Shown: positions 55,579 through 63,849 of the stretch, in pieces
Position numbering within the stretch: the stretch's first letter is position 1
How the letters are laid out: each line of letters begins with the position of its first letter
Source of the DNA: Phenylobacterium kunshanense
GTDB taxonomy: Bacteria; Pseudomonadota; Alphaproteobacteria; Caulobacterales; Caulobacteraceae
NCBI RefSeq assembly: GCF_003254525.1
Contig: NZ_QFYS01000009.1
Location: 62,001-126,000, forward strand
DNA: 64,000 nucleotides
Direction of reading: 5' to 3'
Program-made: the position numbers and the translations under genes
The notes under the pieces: model-generated
Told to the model about the DNA's origin: nothing
Databases searched by the model: none
What the model saw: the letters and a program-made list of their open reading frames with translations, nothing else

Positions 55579-56561
55579 GGCCCTGGATCCTGAACGCCGC
55601 CCTGGGGGCGACCGCGATCGGGCTGGCGGCAGCGGGTCTCATGCTCGGCGAGACCGCGCTCTCCGTGGCCCAGTTCGCGGAGGCGTTCGCCGACCCCGCG
55701 TCGGGCCCGCACGAGATCCTGTTCGACATCCGCCTGCCGCGCACGGTTGCGGCCCTGGTGGTGGGTGCGGCCCTGGGCCTGGCGGGGGCGGTGATGCAGG
55801 GCCTGTTGCGAAATCCGCTCGCCGACCCGGGCGTGCTGGGGGTCTCCGGCGGCGCCGGGCTGGGCGCGGCGCTGGCGATCTCCCTGGGCCTCGCGGCGCG
55901 TCCCGGGGCCGTCGAAGCAGCGGCCCTGGGGGCGGCGCTCCTGGTCGGCGCGGCGCTGACCTGGCTGGCGGCACGGTTCCGGGAGCCGGAGACGCTCATC
56001 CTGTTCGGTGTGGCGCTGTCGGCCTTCCTGGGAGCCTTGACCTCGCTCGTGTTCAACTTCGCGCCGTCGCCGGTGACCCTCGCCGAGGTGTTCGCCTGGC
56101 TGCTGGGCTCGGTGGCCAACCGCGACTGGGACGATATCGGCCGGCAACTCCCCGCCATGGCCGTCGGCGCGGCCCTCTGCCTCTACGCAGCCCGCGGTCT
56201 GGTGATGCTGACCCTGGGGGACGAGGCGGCGGCGCTGTCGGGCCTGCCCATGCGCCGGATGCGGGCGGCTGCGGTGGCAGGGGCGTCCCTGCTGACCGGC
56301 GCGGCGGTGGCCTTGGCCGGCATCGTCGGCTTCGTGGGCCTGGCGGCGCCGCATCTCGTCCGCGCCGGCGCAGGCGGCGATCCCGGGCGCGTGCTTTTGC
56401 CGTCAGCCCTCGCCGGCGCCGTGCTGCTGGGCGCGGCGGACATCGGTGCGCGGATCCTGCCGACGGACATCGAGTTGAAGCTGGGAGTGATGACGGCCCT
56501 GGCCGGTGCGCCGCTGTTCGCGCTGATCGCCTGGCGCGCGGCGCGGAGCTGGCGGGGATGA
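55575..56561 (+). CDS. btuC: FecCD/BtuC-family ABC transporter permease
   Basis: 328 residues with ~9-10 membrane helices. FecCD motifs: [48 protein letters not shown] and [18 protein letters not shown]. It makes the transmembrane channel of a vitamin B12/iron-chelate importer with the binding protein upstream and ATPase downstream (ATGA overlaps both sides). Length is typical for the family. The substrate (cobalamin vs siderophore) is not decided by sequence. Confidence 0.92.
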   Translation: MRPWILNAALGATAIGLAAAGLMLGETALSVAQFAEAFADPASGPHEILFDIRLPRTVAALVVGAALGLAGAVMQGLLRNPLADPGVLGVSGGAGLGAALAISLGLAARPGAVEAAALGAALLVGAALTWLAARFREPETLILFGVALSAFLGALTSLVFNFAPSPVTLAEVFAWLLGSVANRDWDDIGRQLPAMAVGAALCLYAARGLVMLTLGDEAAALSGLPMRRMRAAAVAGASLLTGAAVALAGIVGFVGLAAPHLVRAGAGGDPGRVLLPSALAGAVLLGAADIGARILPTDIELKLGVMTALAGAPLFALIAWRAARSWRG

Positions 56562-57319
56562 GCGTGCTCGCGGTCCACGACGCCAGTGTCCGCCGCGCCG
56601 GGCGGCAGGTGCTGGAGGGCGCCAGCCTCTCGGCACAGGCCGGCGAGGTCGTGGGGATCGTCGGGCCGAACGGCGCGGGCAAGACCACCCTGCTGCGGGC
56701 GGTGCTCGGCCTGGTGCGGTTGGAGCGCGGGCGGGCGGAGTTGGCGGGCCGTGACGTCGCGCGACTGTCCGATCCAGAGCGTGCGCGGCTGGCCGCCTAC
56801 CTTCCGCAGGAGCGGCATGTGGGCTGGAACATGAGCGCAGCGCGCGTGGCCGGGCTGGGCGCCCTGGACGTTCCGGCGGCGACCGCGCGGCAGCGGGCCG
56901 TTGCGGCGCTCGCGCGGGTGGGGCTTGCCGGGCTGGAGGAGCGGGGGGTGCTCGAGATGTCGGGCGGCGAGCGGGCGCGCGTGCTGCTCGCGCGGCTGCT
57001 GGCGACGGCTGCGCCGCTGATCGTCGCCGACGAACCCGTCGCCGGTCTGGACCCTGACGCTCAGCTTCTCGCGCTGGATCTGTTCCGCGAGGAGGCGGTG
57101 CGCGGAGCGGCGGTGCTGGTCACCCTGCACGACCTCAGCCTGGCCGCGCGATACTGCGATCGCCTGGTGGTGCTGGCGGGCGGACGCGTCGTGGCGGATG
57201 ACGCGCCGGCCGATGCGCTACGGCCTGAGGTCCTGCGAGAGGCCTTCGGCCTTGCGGGGCGGTTGGAAAGCTCGGCCGAAGGGCCGATGCTGGTGGCTCG
57301 ACGGGGGAGGGACCGATGA
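56558..57319 (+). CDS. btuD: ABC transporter ATP-binding protein, BtuD/FepC type
   Basis: 253 residues. Walker A GIVGPNGAGKTTLLRAVLGL near residue 35, Q-loop LPQERHVGWN, signature MSGGERARVLLARLLA near 140, Walker B LIVADEPVAGLDP near 165 and the H-loop TLHDLS. It powers the BtuC-like permease. Both flanking junctions overlap (ATGA), and the 122-residue membrane protein follows in the same transcript. Confidence 0.93.
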   Translation: MSVLAVHDASVRRAGRQVLEGASLSAQAGEVVGIVGPNGAGKTTLLRAVLGLVRLERGRAELAGRDVARLSDPERARLAAYLPQERHVGWNMSAARVAGLGALDVPAATARQRAVAALARVGLAGLEERGVLEMSGGERARVLLARLLATAAPLIVADEPVAGLDPDAQLLALDLFREEAVRGAAVLVTLHDLSLAARYCDRLVVLAGGRVVADDAPADALRPEVLREAFGLAGRLESSAEGPMLVARRGRDR

Positions 57320-57684
57320 CATTCGCCAGATGGGTGTTCACGATCGGCGGGATCTGGGGCGTGATCATCATCGCCCCGCTGTTCTTCATGGAAAGCAGCC
57401 TTGCCGCCATGACGGGGCCCTTCAGCCATCCCGACACCTACTATGGCTTCGCAGCCTCCACCCTGGCGTGGCAGTTCGGCTACCTGCTGATCGGCCGCGA
57501 CCCCGTCCGCTACCGGCCGTTCATGCTCATCGGGGCGTTCGGCAAGGCGGTGTTCTTTGGCGCCTGCTGGACGCTGGCGATCCTGGGCCGGGTCCAGCCC
57601 ATCGTGGCCTGGGCCGTGACCCCCGACATCATCCTGGCGATCCTGTTCGTCGTCGCCTGGTGGCGGACGCGCACGGCCGGATAG
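57316..57684 (+). CDS. Small integral membrane protein, unknown function
   Basis: 122 residues with four predicted membrane helices (VFTIGGIWGVIIIAPLFFM; STLAWQFGYLLIGRD; FMLIGAFGKAVFFGACWTLAIL; PDIILAILFVVAWW). Begins in the ATGA overlap with the ABC ATPase gene, so it is coexpressed with the transporter. No conserved domain recognised. It could be an accessory or cofactor-linked membrane protein, or simply hitchhike in the operon. Converges with the Mla lipoprotein gene. Confidence 0.75.
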   Translation: MTFARWVFTIGGIWGVIIIAPLFFMESSLAAMTGPFSHPDTYYGFAASTLAWQFGYLLIGRDPVRYRPFMLIGAFGKAVFFGACWTLAILGRVQPIVAWAVTPDIILAILFVVAWWRTRTAG

Positions 57685-57688
57685 CAGG

Positions 57689-58318
57689 TCAGGCCGGGCG
57701 CGCCTGCTCGGTGGTCCAGGCGACGATCTGGGCCAGAGTATCCGCGACGGCCTTGTCGTAGGCGGGGACGATCGCCCCGACCCGGTTGGAGCCGGCGGTC
57801 ACGCGCGCCTCGAAGATCTTCTCCGCCACCTGGCCGCGATCGGTTCCACGGGTCATGGCGGCGCGAACCCGGACCACGACGGTGGGCGCGGCCTTCGGCC
57901 CGCGGTCGTAGACGGCCTCGAAATTCCGCACGTCGAGCCGCAGGACGTAGTCCGCCGCCGCCGCTTCGCCGCGAGAGATCAGGCGGACGGGGCCGGGGTC
58001 GGCGTCGAACGCGGCCAGCACAGCCTGGTCCCAGAGGACGGCGGCCGGGGCGACCCAGCGGGTCTCGGCGATATAGGCGACCTTGCCGCCCGTGATCGTG
58101 AGCAGCCGGTCGCCGGCGGCCTCCCGTTGGAACGTCGCATTCGTGCGGAACACGCCGACGGTCCCCTGGGTCGCCTCGGCCGCCTCGGCCGTCGGGGGGT
58201 GGCCGAACCGGTACAGGTGCGCCGGCTTGGTCTTGGGCAGCAGCGAGATGCAGCCCGAGAGCGCGAGGGCAGCCGCGGCGACGGCCACAGCGGCGAGGGA
58301 GGATTTCGGTCGGATCAT
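57689..58318 (-). CDS. Mla-type ABC transport auxiliary lipoprotein (PqiC/LptX-like)
   Basis: 209 residues. A lipobox ALSGC places the lipidated Cys at ~23 (MIRPKSSLAAVAVAAAALALSGC). The body (~60-195: LLTITGGKVAYIAETRWVAPAAVLWDQAVLAAF...) matches ABC-type transport auxiliary lipoproteins found with MlaFED in alphaproteobacteria. It would bridge the MCE protein to the outer membrane. Last gene of the four-gene operon (ATGA overlap). Confidence 0.85.
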   Translation of the reverse strand: MIRPKSSLAAVAVAAAALALSGCISLLPKTKPAHLYRFGHPPTAEAAEATQGTVGVFRTNATFQREAAGDRLLTITGGKVAYIAETRWVAPAAVLWDQAVLAAFDADPGPVRLISRGEAAAADYVLRLDVRNFEAVYDRGPKAAPTVVVRVRAAMTRGTDRGQVAEKIFEARVTAGSNRVGAIVPAYDKAVADTLAQIVAWTTEQARPA

Positions 58319-59286
58319 TGGGGAACCTTCACCTCTTCGGCCTTCGGCTTGCCGAGGGCGCCGGTGGGGCTGGACTGGACCTCGTTGACGAGCCGCTCCA
58401 GCGACTCGGCGGCGGTCTGGAGTTGGATGACCGCCGCGGTGATCTGCGGCAGGCCGTTGGTGGCGAACTCGGTGGTCGGCGCCTGGAGGCGGGCGATCAT
58501 CGAGCGGGCGTCGGCTGCGGTGGCCCGGGCCTCCTCGGCGGCGTCGGCGATGTTCTTGATCGCGCGTTTGCCGTCGCCGTCGATCACGCCGCGGGTGCTG
58601 GCGGACAGCTTGGCGATCTCGTCGGCGGCGGTGTCGATGCGCTGCAGCGCGCTCTGGGCGTCGGCGATCAGCGCCTTGCGGTCGCGCAGCTCGGCGGTGA
58701 AGGCCTGGGTGTCGGAGAGGGCGGCCGAGAACGTCTTGATGTTCTGATCCGAGAGCACGCGGTTCATCCGGTCGAGCGCTTCGATGGTGCGCGTCAGCAC
58801 CGTGCCGCCGCCCTCCAGCAGGTCGGAGATCGTGCTGCGGCGGCTCTGCAGCACCGGGATGCAGGCTGCGCCCAGGCGACGGGGCTGCTTGTCGCACTGG
58901 GCCTCCGCATAGTCCTTCAGCAGGGCGCGGGTGCTCGAGCCGGAGGCGATCTGGATGTAGTTGAGGCCGGTGATGCCCTGGGGCTCGAGCGTCGCGTAGC
59001 TGTCGGTGCGGATCGGGACATCCTCGGCCACGCGGACACGGGCGATGACGTTCTTCGGGTCGGTCTGGTCGAGGGCGATCTTGGTGACCTCGCCCACCTT
59101 GATGCCGTTGAAGTGGACCTCGCCGCCCTCGTTGAGTCCACGGACGGGCCCCTGGAAGACGACGTCGTACAGGTCGTACTCGGCATTCAGCCGCACGCGG
59201 GCGAGCCAGATGACGAACACCGTCAGGGCGGCCGCCAGGATCAGCGTCGAGAGCCCCACAAGGGCGTAGTTGGCGTTCCGCTCCAT
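58315..59286 (-). CDS. mlaD: MCE-domain substrate-binding protein (MlaD)
   Basis: 323 residues. An N-terminal membrane anchor (YALVGLSTLILAAALTVFVIWLARV) is followed by one MCE domain (~40-120, VVFQGPVRGLNEGGEVHFNGIKVGEVTKI...), then a long helical tail (~160-300) with heptads. MCE proteins form periplasmic rings that carry phospholipids. The longer tail than E. coli MlaD suggests a tube-like extension. Operon position between ATPase and lipoprotein (TGATG and ATGA overlaps). Confidence 0.92.
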   Translation of the reverse strand: MERNANYALVGLSTLILAAALTVFVIWLARVRLNAEYDLYDVVFQGPVRGLNEGGEVHFNGIKVGEVTKIALDQTDPKNVIARVRVAEDVPIRTDSYATLEPQGITGLNYIQIASGSSTRALLKDYAEAQCDKQPRRLGAACIPVLQSRRSTISDLLEGGGTVLTRTIEALDRMNRVLSDQNIKTFSAALSDTQAFTAELRDRKALIADAQSALQRIDTAADEIAKLSASTRGVIDGDGKRAIKNIADAAEEARATAADARSMIARLQAPTTEFATNGLPQITAAVIQLQTAAESLERLVNEVQSSPTGALGKPKAEEVKVPQ

Positions 59287-60113
59287 CAGCCGTCCTTCCC
59301 GACGAGGGCGGCGCGCGCGGCGCGGCCCCGGGGCCCGAGGAAATATTCACGGATCCACGGGTGATCCGAGTGCTCAAGCTCGGCCACCGGCGCGGTGGCC
59401 ACCACCTTCTTGTCGGCCAGGACGGCCACGCGGTCGGTGATCTCGTAGAGGGAGTCGAGGTCGTGGGTGATCATGAACACCGTAAGGTCCAGGCTGGCGG
59501 CAAGGTCAGCGATCAGTTCGTCGAAGGCGGCGGCGCCGATGGGATCGAGGCCGGACGTGGGCTCGTCCAGGAACAGCAGCTCAGGGTCGAGGGAAAGGGC
59601 CCGGGCAAGGCCCGCCCGCTTCTTCATGCCGCCGGAGAGTTCCGCGGGCTTGAGCGAGCCCGCCTCGGGGCGCAGGCCGACCATGGCGATCTTCAGGTCC
59701 GCCAGCTCGTAGGCCTCGCGGCGCGACAGTTTGGTATGCTCGAACATCGGCGCGGCCACGTTCTCGCGGACGGTCAGGTTCGAGAAGAGCGCGCCGCCCT
59801 GGAACAGGACGCCCCAGGACCGCTCGAGCTCGCTCCAGCGACGGCGGGACGCCTGCTGCAGCGACTGGCCGAAGACCGAGATCGTGCCGGCGTCCGGCTC
59901 CCGCAGGCCGATGATGGCGTTGAGCAGCACCGACTTGCCCGTGCCCGAACCGCCCACGACACCAAGGATTTCTCCCCGGCGGACCGTGAGATCCAGACCC
60001 TCGTGCACCACGTGGTCGCCGAACTGCGTGCGCAGGCCGCGCACCTCGATGGCAGGCCCCGACGGGTCATCCTGGCCGGCGAGACCGGCCTCGACGGCGG
60101 CGGCGTCGGTCAT
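59286..60113 (-). CDS. mlaF: ABC transporter ATP-binding protein (MlaF)
   Basis: 275 residues. Walker A GVVGGSGTGKSVLLNAIIGL near residue 53, signature LSGGMKKRAGLARALSL, Walker B LLFLDEPTSGLDPIG and the MlaF-characteristic IRGLRTQFGDHVVHEGLDL beginning. It energises the phospholipid transporter MlaE. The start overlaps the mlaE stop. Confidence 0.93.
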   Translation of the reverse strand: MTDAAAVEAGLAGQDDPSGPAIEVRGLRTQFGDHVVHEGLDLTVRRGEILGVVGGSGTGKSVLLNAIIGLREPDAGTISVFGQSLQQASRRRWSELERSWGVLFQGGALFSNLTVRENVAAPMFEHTKLSRREAYELADLKIAMVGLRPEAGSLKPAELSGGMKKRAGLARALSLDPELLFLDEPTSGLDPIGAAAFDELIADLAASLDLTVFMITHDLDSLYEITDRVAVLADKKVVATAPVAELEHSDHPWIREYFLGPRGRAARAALVGKDG

Positions 60114-61237
60114 ATGTCGAGCTCCATGTAGATGAGCGCGAAGACCGCATCGAGCATGATGATGGCGAAGATCGCGTGGACCACAGCCGCGGTCACCCGC
60201 TTGCCGAGAGACTGGACGTCGCCGCCCGTAAGCAGGCCCTGCCGGCAGCCGATGCTGGCGACCACGCCGGCCATGACGGGCGCCTTGGACATGGCCACGT
60301 AGAAGTGCGTGTCGCCCACATTGTCGACGATCCGCTGCAGGAAGAAGGTCGGGCCGAGGCCCAGGGTCGTCCAGGTGATCATCAGGCCGCCCAGCAGGCC
60401 CGCGAGGGTGGCGACGAAGGTCAGCAGCGGAATGGTGATCAGAAGCGCCAGGAACCGCGGCAGGACCAGCCCTTCGAATGGGTCCACGCCCATCACCTTC
60501 ATGGCGTCGACTTCCTGCTGCATCTTCATCGAGCCGAGCTCGGCGGCGAAGGCCGAGGCGGAGCGTCCCGCCAGCAGGACGGCGGTGATGACGATGTTGA
60601 ACTCGCGCAGCACGGCCACGCCGATCAACTCGACGACGAACACCTCGGCCCCGAACTGGCGAAGCATGTTCACGCCCAGCAGCGCCACGACGGCGCCGAT
60701 AAAGAAGGTGGTGAGGGCGACGATCGGGATCGCGTCGAGGCCGGCGCGTTCCATCTGGGTGAAGATCGGCGCCCAGCGAATTCGGTGGGGAGCCACGAAG
60801 AGGTTCGCGAGCGCGCGGAACGAGACGACGATCAGGTGGCCGAGGAAGGCCATGGTGTCGAGGAACTCGACGCCGAGCTCCATGACGCCCTTGCCGATCC
60901 GGACGGTGAGCTGATGGAAGCCGCGCGGCTCAGGTCGGATCACCGGCTTCACGCGCACGGCGCTGTCGACCAGCTCGAGCAGCCGCCGCGACTCGGGCCT
61001 GGCCTGGATCCGGTCGATCGCGAAACCCGGCCCGACCGCCTGGACGACGGCATAGGCGCCGGCCGTGTCCATGCGGCCCACGCCGGTCAGGTCGAGCACC
61101 ACGTCGGTCCTCCCGGAGAGGGCCCGGGCCAGGTCACGGCCCACGCCGCCCAGGCCTCGGGCGGTCCAGTCGCCCGTCAGCGCCGCGGTGGGGCGATCCG
61201 TCGCGGGCTCAAAGCTGAAGGCGGCGGGCTTCTCCAT
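60110..61237 (-). CDS. mlaE: MlaE permease with N-terminal STAS (MlaB-like) domain
   Basis: 375 residues from ATG 61237. Residues ~1-100 form a STAS domain (TAALTGDWTARGLGGVGRDL...DVVLDLTGVGRMDTAGAYAVVQAV), so MlaB is fused to the permease. The membrane part (~120-370) is the MlaE fold: FIGAVVALLGVNMLRQFGAEVFVVELIGVAVLREFNIVITAVLLAGRSASAFAAELGSM. STAS phosphorylation-type Ser/Thr sites may control the ATPase. First gene of the mlaEFD-lipoprotein operon, preceded by an EcfG-like promoter at 61340-61365. Confidence 0.93.
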   Translation of the reverse strand: MEKPAAFSFEPATDRPTAALTGDWTARGLGGVGRDLARALSGRTDVVLDLTGVGRMDTAGAYAVVQAVGPGFAIDRIQARPESRRLLELVDSAVRVKPVIRPEPRGFHQLTVRIGKGVMELGVEFLDTMAFLGHLIVVSFRALANLFVAPHRIRWAPIFTQMERAGLDAIPIVALTTFFIGAVVALLGVNMLRQFGAEVFVVELIGVAVLREFNIVITAVLLAGRSASAFAAELGSMKMQQEVDAMKVMGVDPFEGLVLPRFLALLITIPLLTFVATLAGLLGGLMITWTTLGLGPTFFLQRIVDNVGDTHFYVAMSKAPVMAGVVASIGCRQGLLTGGDVQSLGKRVTAAVVHAIFAIIMLDAVFALIYMELDI

Positions 61238-61339
61238 GCAGGCCTTGTCCCGTGTGTGCGGCGCGGCTGTCCAGCCCCGGCGCACGGGATCATCACTCCC
61301 TTGGCGCATAAGCGCCGCCGAGAACTGGCGGCGAGGGGC

Positions 61340-61365
61340 GAACGTACATATGGCGAAGGCTGTTC
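61340..61365 (-). promoter_or_regulatory. EcfG-like promoter (17-base spacer) upstream of mlaE
   Basis: On the minus strand: GGAAC (61361-61365), 17 bases, CGTT (61340-61343), ~100 bases before the mlaE ATG at 61237. The spacer is 1 base longer than at 3213 but within the range accepted for EcfG promoters. Confidence 0.45.
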
Positions 61366-61485
61366 CGCCACATAAACCGATCCTTGCAGCTCCCCACAGC
61401 CGAGCTCAGCCAAGTTTTGGTCCAAGTCAGCCCGGATGCATCGGGGTGGGGGAGTTGAATCGTGCCTACGACTGGAGCTTGAGAC

Positions 61486-61806
61486 GTGACCCGCCAGATC
61501 GACTTCGCCGGAGCTTCCGGCGCGCGCTACCGATACACGCCGATCGACGAGACCCGCTTCCTGCCTCCGGCCGGCGCGAACTACGTCATCGCCGAGATCG
61601 CCGAGGACGGGGAGCTTCACGTGGTCTACGCGGGCGAGACCGACAATCTCGCCAGCCAGAGCTGGCGGACGGACCTGGAGCGGGCGCGGGAGACCTACGG
61701 CTCGGCGACGGTCCTCACGCGGCTGAACGTGACCCGCGCCGTCCGCGAGGCTGAGCGGCGCGACCTGATCGACGCCTACCACCCGCCATTGAACGGCCAG
61801 GCCTGA
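61486..61806 (+). CDS. Small protein with GIY-YIG-like pattern
   Basis: 106 residues from GTG 61486. The C-terminal ~75 residues read YVIAEI...VVYAGETDNLAS...RARETYG..TVLTRLNVTRAVREAERRDLIDAYHPPLN, which recalls the GIY-YIG endonuclease superfamily (central strands, catalytic Tyr/Arg/Glu region) in reduced form. Family assignment is tentative. It is divergent from mlaE. Downstream is a DUF218 gene in the same direction. Confidence 0.6.
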   Translation: MTRQIDFAGASGARYRYTPIDETRFLPPAGANYVIAEIAEDGELHVVYAGETDNLASQSWRTDLERARETYGSATVLTRLNVTRAVREAERRDLIDAYHPPLNGQA

Positions 61807-61845
61807 GCCCGCATGCTCGGCGGGTGAACGTCCCCGCCCCTGATC

Positions 61846-62334
61846 GTGATCTTCGGCGCTGCCGTCGGACCGGACGGACGAGCGTCGGCGGCATTGCTTC
61901 GCCGGGTCGGGTATGGGCTGGCCGCGGCGGCGGAACAGCCCGATGCGCCGATCCTGTGTTCCGGCGGCGTCTGTCGGCCCGGGCCTTCCGAGGCGTCGAT
62001 CATGGCCGACCTGCTGCAGGCGCAAGGCGTGGCGGCCGAGCGCCTGATCCTGGACGAACTCAGCCGCACGACCATCGAGAACGCCAGGGCCGCGGCGGTC
62101 GAGGCGGCAAGGGGCGGCCACCCTCACGTCATCGCGTGCAGCGACGCCTATCACCTGCCACGCATCAGGATCCTGCTGCGGCTGGCGGGCGTCGAGAGCC
62201 GCCCGGGACCTCTGGGGCGCGGCCGCGCCGGTCCGCCTGCCGCGCACCGGTTGGGGATGAGCCTGCGTGAAGGGCTGGCGATCCCCCACAATCTTGCCCT
62301 GATCGTGGCCGGCCGGGAGCGGATCAGGCCATAG
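61846..62334 (+). CDS. DUF218/ElyC-YdcF family protein
   Basis: 162 residues from GTG 61846 (CTG 61840 is the only alternative, as an in-frame stop lies at 61825). The DUF218 fold is clear: MIFGAAVGPDGRASAALLRRVGYGL, LCSGGVCRPG, EASIMADLLQAQGVAAERLILDELSRTTIENA, and HVIACSDAYHLPRI. The family includes ElyC, involved in envelope biogenesis. Unlike ElyC it has no N-terminal membrane helices. Short gap to the Pro-rich protein. Confidence 0.85.
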   Translation: MIFGAAVGPDGRASAALLRRVGYGLAAAAEQPDAPILCSGGVCRPGPSEASIMADLLQAQGVAAERLILDELSRTTIENARAAAVEAARGGHPHVIACSDAYHLPRIRILLRLAGVESRPGPLGRGRAGPPAAHRLGMSLREGLAIPHNLALIVAGRERIRP

Positions 62335-62366
62335 TCCGGTCCAACTCGACCGCGAGGCTTGGCGCC

Positions 62367-63083
62367 ATGGCTTCCGACCCGGACGACAACCCCTTCGCCC
62401 GCAACAGCGCCTGGCCGAAGATGCCTCAGGCGCCGTTCAAGTTGGGGCCGCTGCCGAAGGCCGGCGCAGCGCCAAGCGAGCGTGCGCCCACAGGGCGCCC
62501 GGCAGCGATCACGCCGGCGTTCGTGCGCCCGGCCTTTTCCGCCCCCCAGCCCGACCCGCCGCCGGCGCCGACGGTCGAGCCCTCGCCACAGCAGCCGGCG
62601 CCGCAGGTCGTCGAACTTCCGGAACTGATCGTGCAGGCGCCGGCGCCCCCACGGCGCCCGCCTCCGGTGCTGCGGCGATCCTCCCGTCTGCCGGTCCTGG
62701 CTGCCATAGGTGTCGGAGTCGGAGGTGTCGCGGCCCTGGCGCTGGTCTTCGGTCGTGGGCGCGAGGTGGCCCAGGCAAATCCCGAGTTGGCGGCTCCCCC
62801 GCCGCCGGCGGTCAGCGCAACGGTCGCCGTCCGTCCATCGCAGGCTCCTGCCGCTGAGGCGTCGCGGCCCGTCCCCGCTCCGCTGCGCGCCGCGCCCGGC
62901 CGGCCGACCCGCACGCCCCAGCCGGCGCCATCCTCACCGGCGCCCCCGGAGGTCGCTGCGGGAGAGGTAGATGCGGCCCCGCCGGTTCTCGACCTGCCGC
63001 CTTCGACCGAGTCCTTGCCGGCCTACACCCCACCGGCCGCCCCCGACCCCGAAGCCCCCATGACCAACCGGCGCCGCGACTAG
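62367..63083 (+). CDS. Pro/Ala-rich protein with a single membrane segment
   Basis: 238 residues. The N-terminal ~110 residues are cytosolic and disordered, with Pro/Ala repeats. One membrane helix (LPVLAAIGVGVGGVAALALVFG) near 110-130 is followed by a periplasmic Pro/Ala-rich tail (~135-230). No recognised family; the style resembles TonB/CpaB-like or SPOR-linked spacer proteins. It converges on the hydrolase gene with 4 bases of overlap. Confidence 0.6.
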   Translation: MASDPDDNPFARNSAWPKMPQAPFKLGPLPKAGAAPSERAPTGRPAAITPAFVRPAFSAPQPDPPPAPTVEPSPQQPAPQVVELPELIVQAPAPPRRPPPVLRRSSRLPVLAAIGVGVGGVAALALVFGRGREVAQANPELAAPPPPAVSATVAVRPSQAPAAEASRPVPAPLRAAPGRPTRTPQPAPSSPAPPEVAAGEVDAAPPVLDLPPSTESLPAYTPPAAPDPEAPMTNRRRD

Positions 63084-63796
63084 GCGGCCGCCGCCCGGCA
63101 GAGACGCCGCATCGCGCCAAGGAACAGCTGGGGAGCCTGAGCCGGAATGTTGTGGCCGGCGCCGGGGACGATCTCGAGCCGCACCCGGGAATGGGCCGCC
63201 AGGCGAGCGCGGCATTCCTCGTCGACGAAGCTGGGCAGGAAGGGGACCGGCCGCTGAGGCATGAGCGGAACCTCGCCGACGAGCACCAGGGCCGGGACGG
63301 ACAGGGCGTCGAGGAGGGGCGTGTAGTCCACGGGCCTCACGCTGTCGGGTCCGATGCCGAAGACGGGTTCGATGAGCGTCTCCCAGCCCGGCGGGCCCTG
63401 GGCGCGGAACTCGAGCATGGGCCAGAGGTGCTCCGACCGGAGCGGGGGTTCGACCAGAAGCAGCGCCTTCAGACTCCTGGCGCGCAAGGCCAGGGCCACC
63501 AGGGCTCCGGCGGAAAGGCCGGTCACGGCCACGGGCCGGTCACCCGCGCGAGCGTCGAGGGCCTCCGCATATGCCGCCGCAAAGACCCCGACGGAGACCG
63601 GCGCGATGGCGGGGCAGTGGTTGCCGGGCAGGTGAGCGCGCCAGACATCGACATCGGGAAGGAAGCGCTGGGTGTGGTCGAGGAGATCCTCCGCGGCGAA
63701 CGCTCCAGTCAGCAGCAGCATGACCGGCCGGCCGGTGTCGCGGCCGTGGAACCAGATCGGCCCGAAGGCGGTGGCGACCTCGATGCGCTCTTCCAC
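63080..63796 (-). CDS. Alpha/beta hydrolase
   Basis: 238 residues. Nucleophile elbow GLSAGALV (Ser near residue 95) and a C-terminal GAGHNIPAQAP with the catalytic His; a cap with ALSVPALVLVGEVPLMPQRPVPF. Typical short carboxylesterase/thioesterase-like serine hydrolase, soluble. Substrate unknown. It overlaps the Pro-rich protein at the 3' end by 4 bases and starts 53 bases downstream of the gene running off the right edge. Confidence 0.85.
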   Translation of the reverse strand: MEERIEVATAFGPIWFHGRDTGRPVMLLLTGAFAAEDLLDHTQRFLPDVDVWRAHLPGNHCPAIAPVSVGVFAAAYAEALDARAGDRPVAVTGLSAGALVALALRARSLKALLLVEPPLRSEHLWPMLEFRAQGPPGWETLIEPVFGIGPDSVRPVDYTPLLDALSVPALVLVGEVPLMPQRPVPFLPSFVDEECRARLAAHSRVRLEIVPGAGHNIPAQAPQLFLGAMRRLCRAAAA

Positions 63797-63849
63797 GCGG
63801 CTCCTCCTTCGCGGGGAATCGCCGGATTCCGCCCCCCGCGCACGGATAA

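Noticed and set aside
61462..61482. Six-codon leader ORF (GTG ... TGA) after GGGGGAG, before the GIY-YIG-like gene
   Set aside because: No attenuator structure, codon run or conservation evidence supports it.
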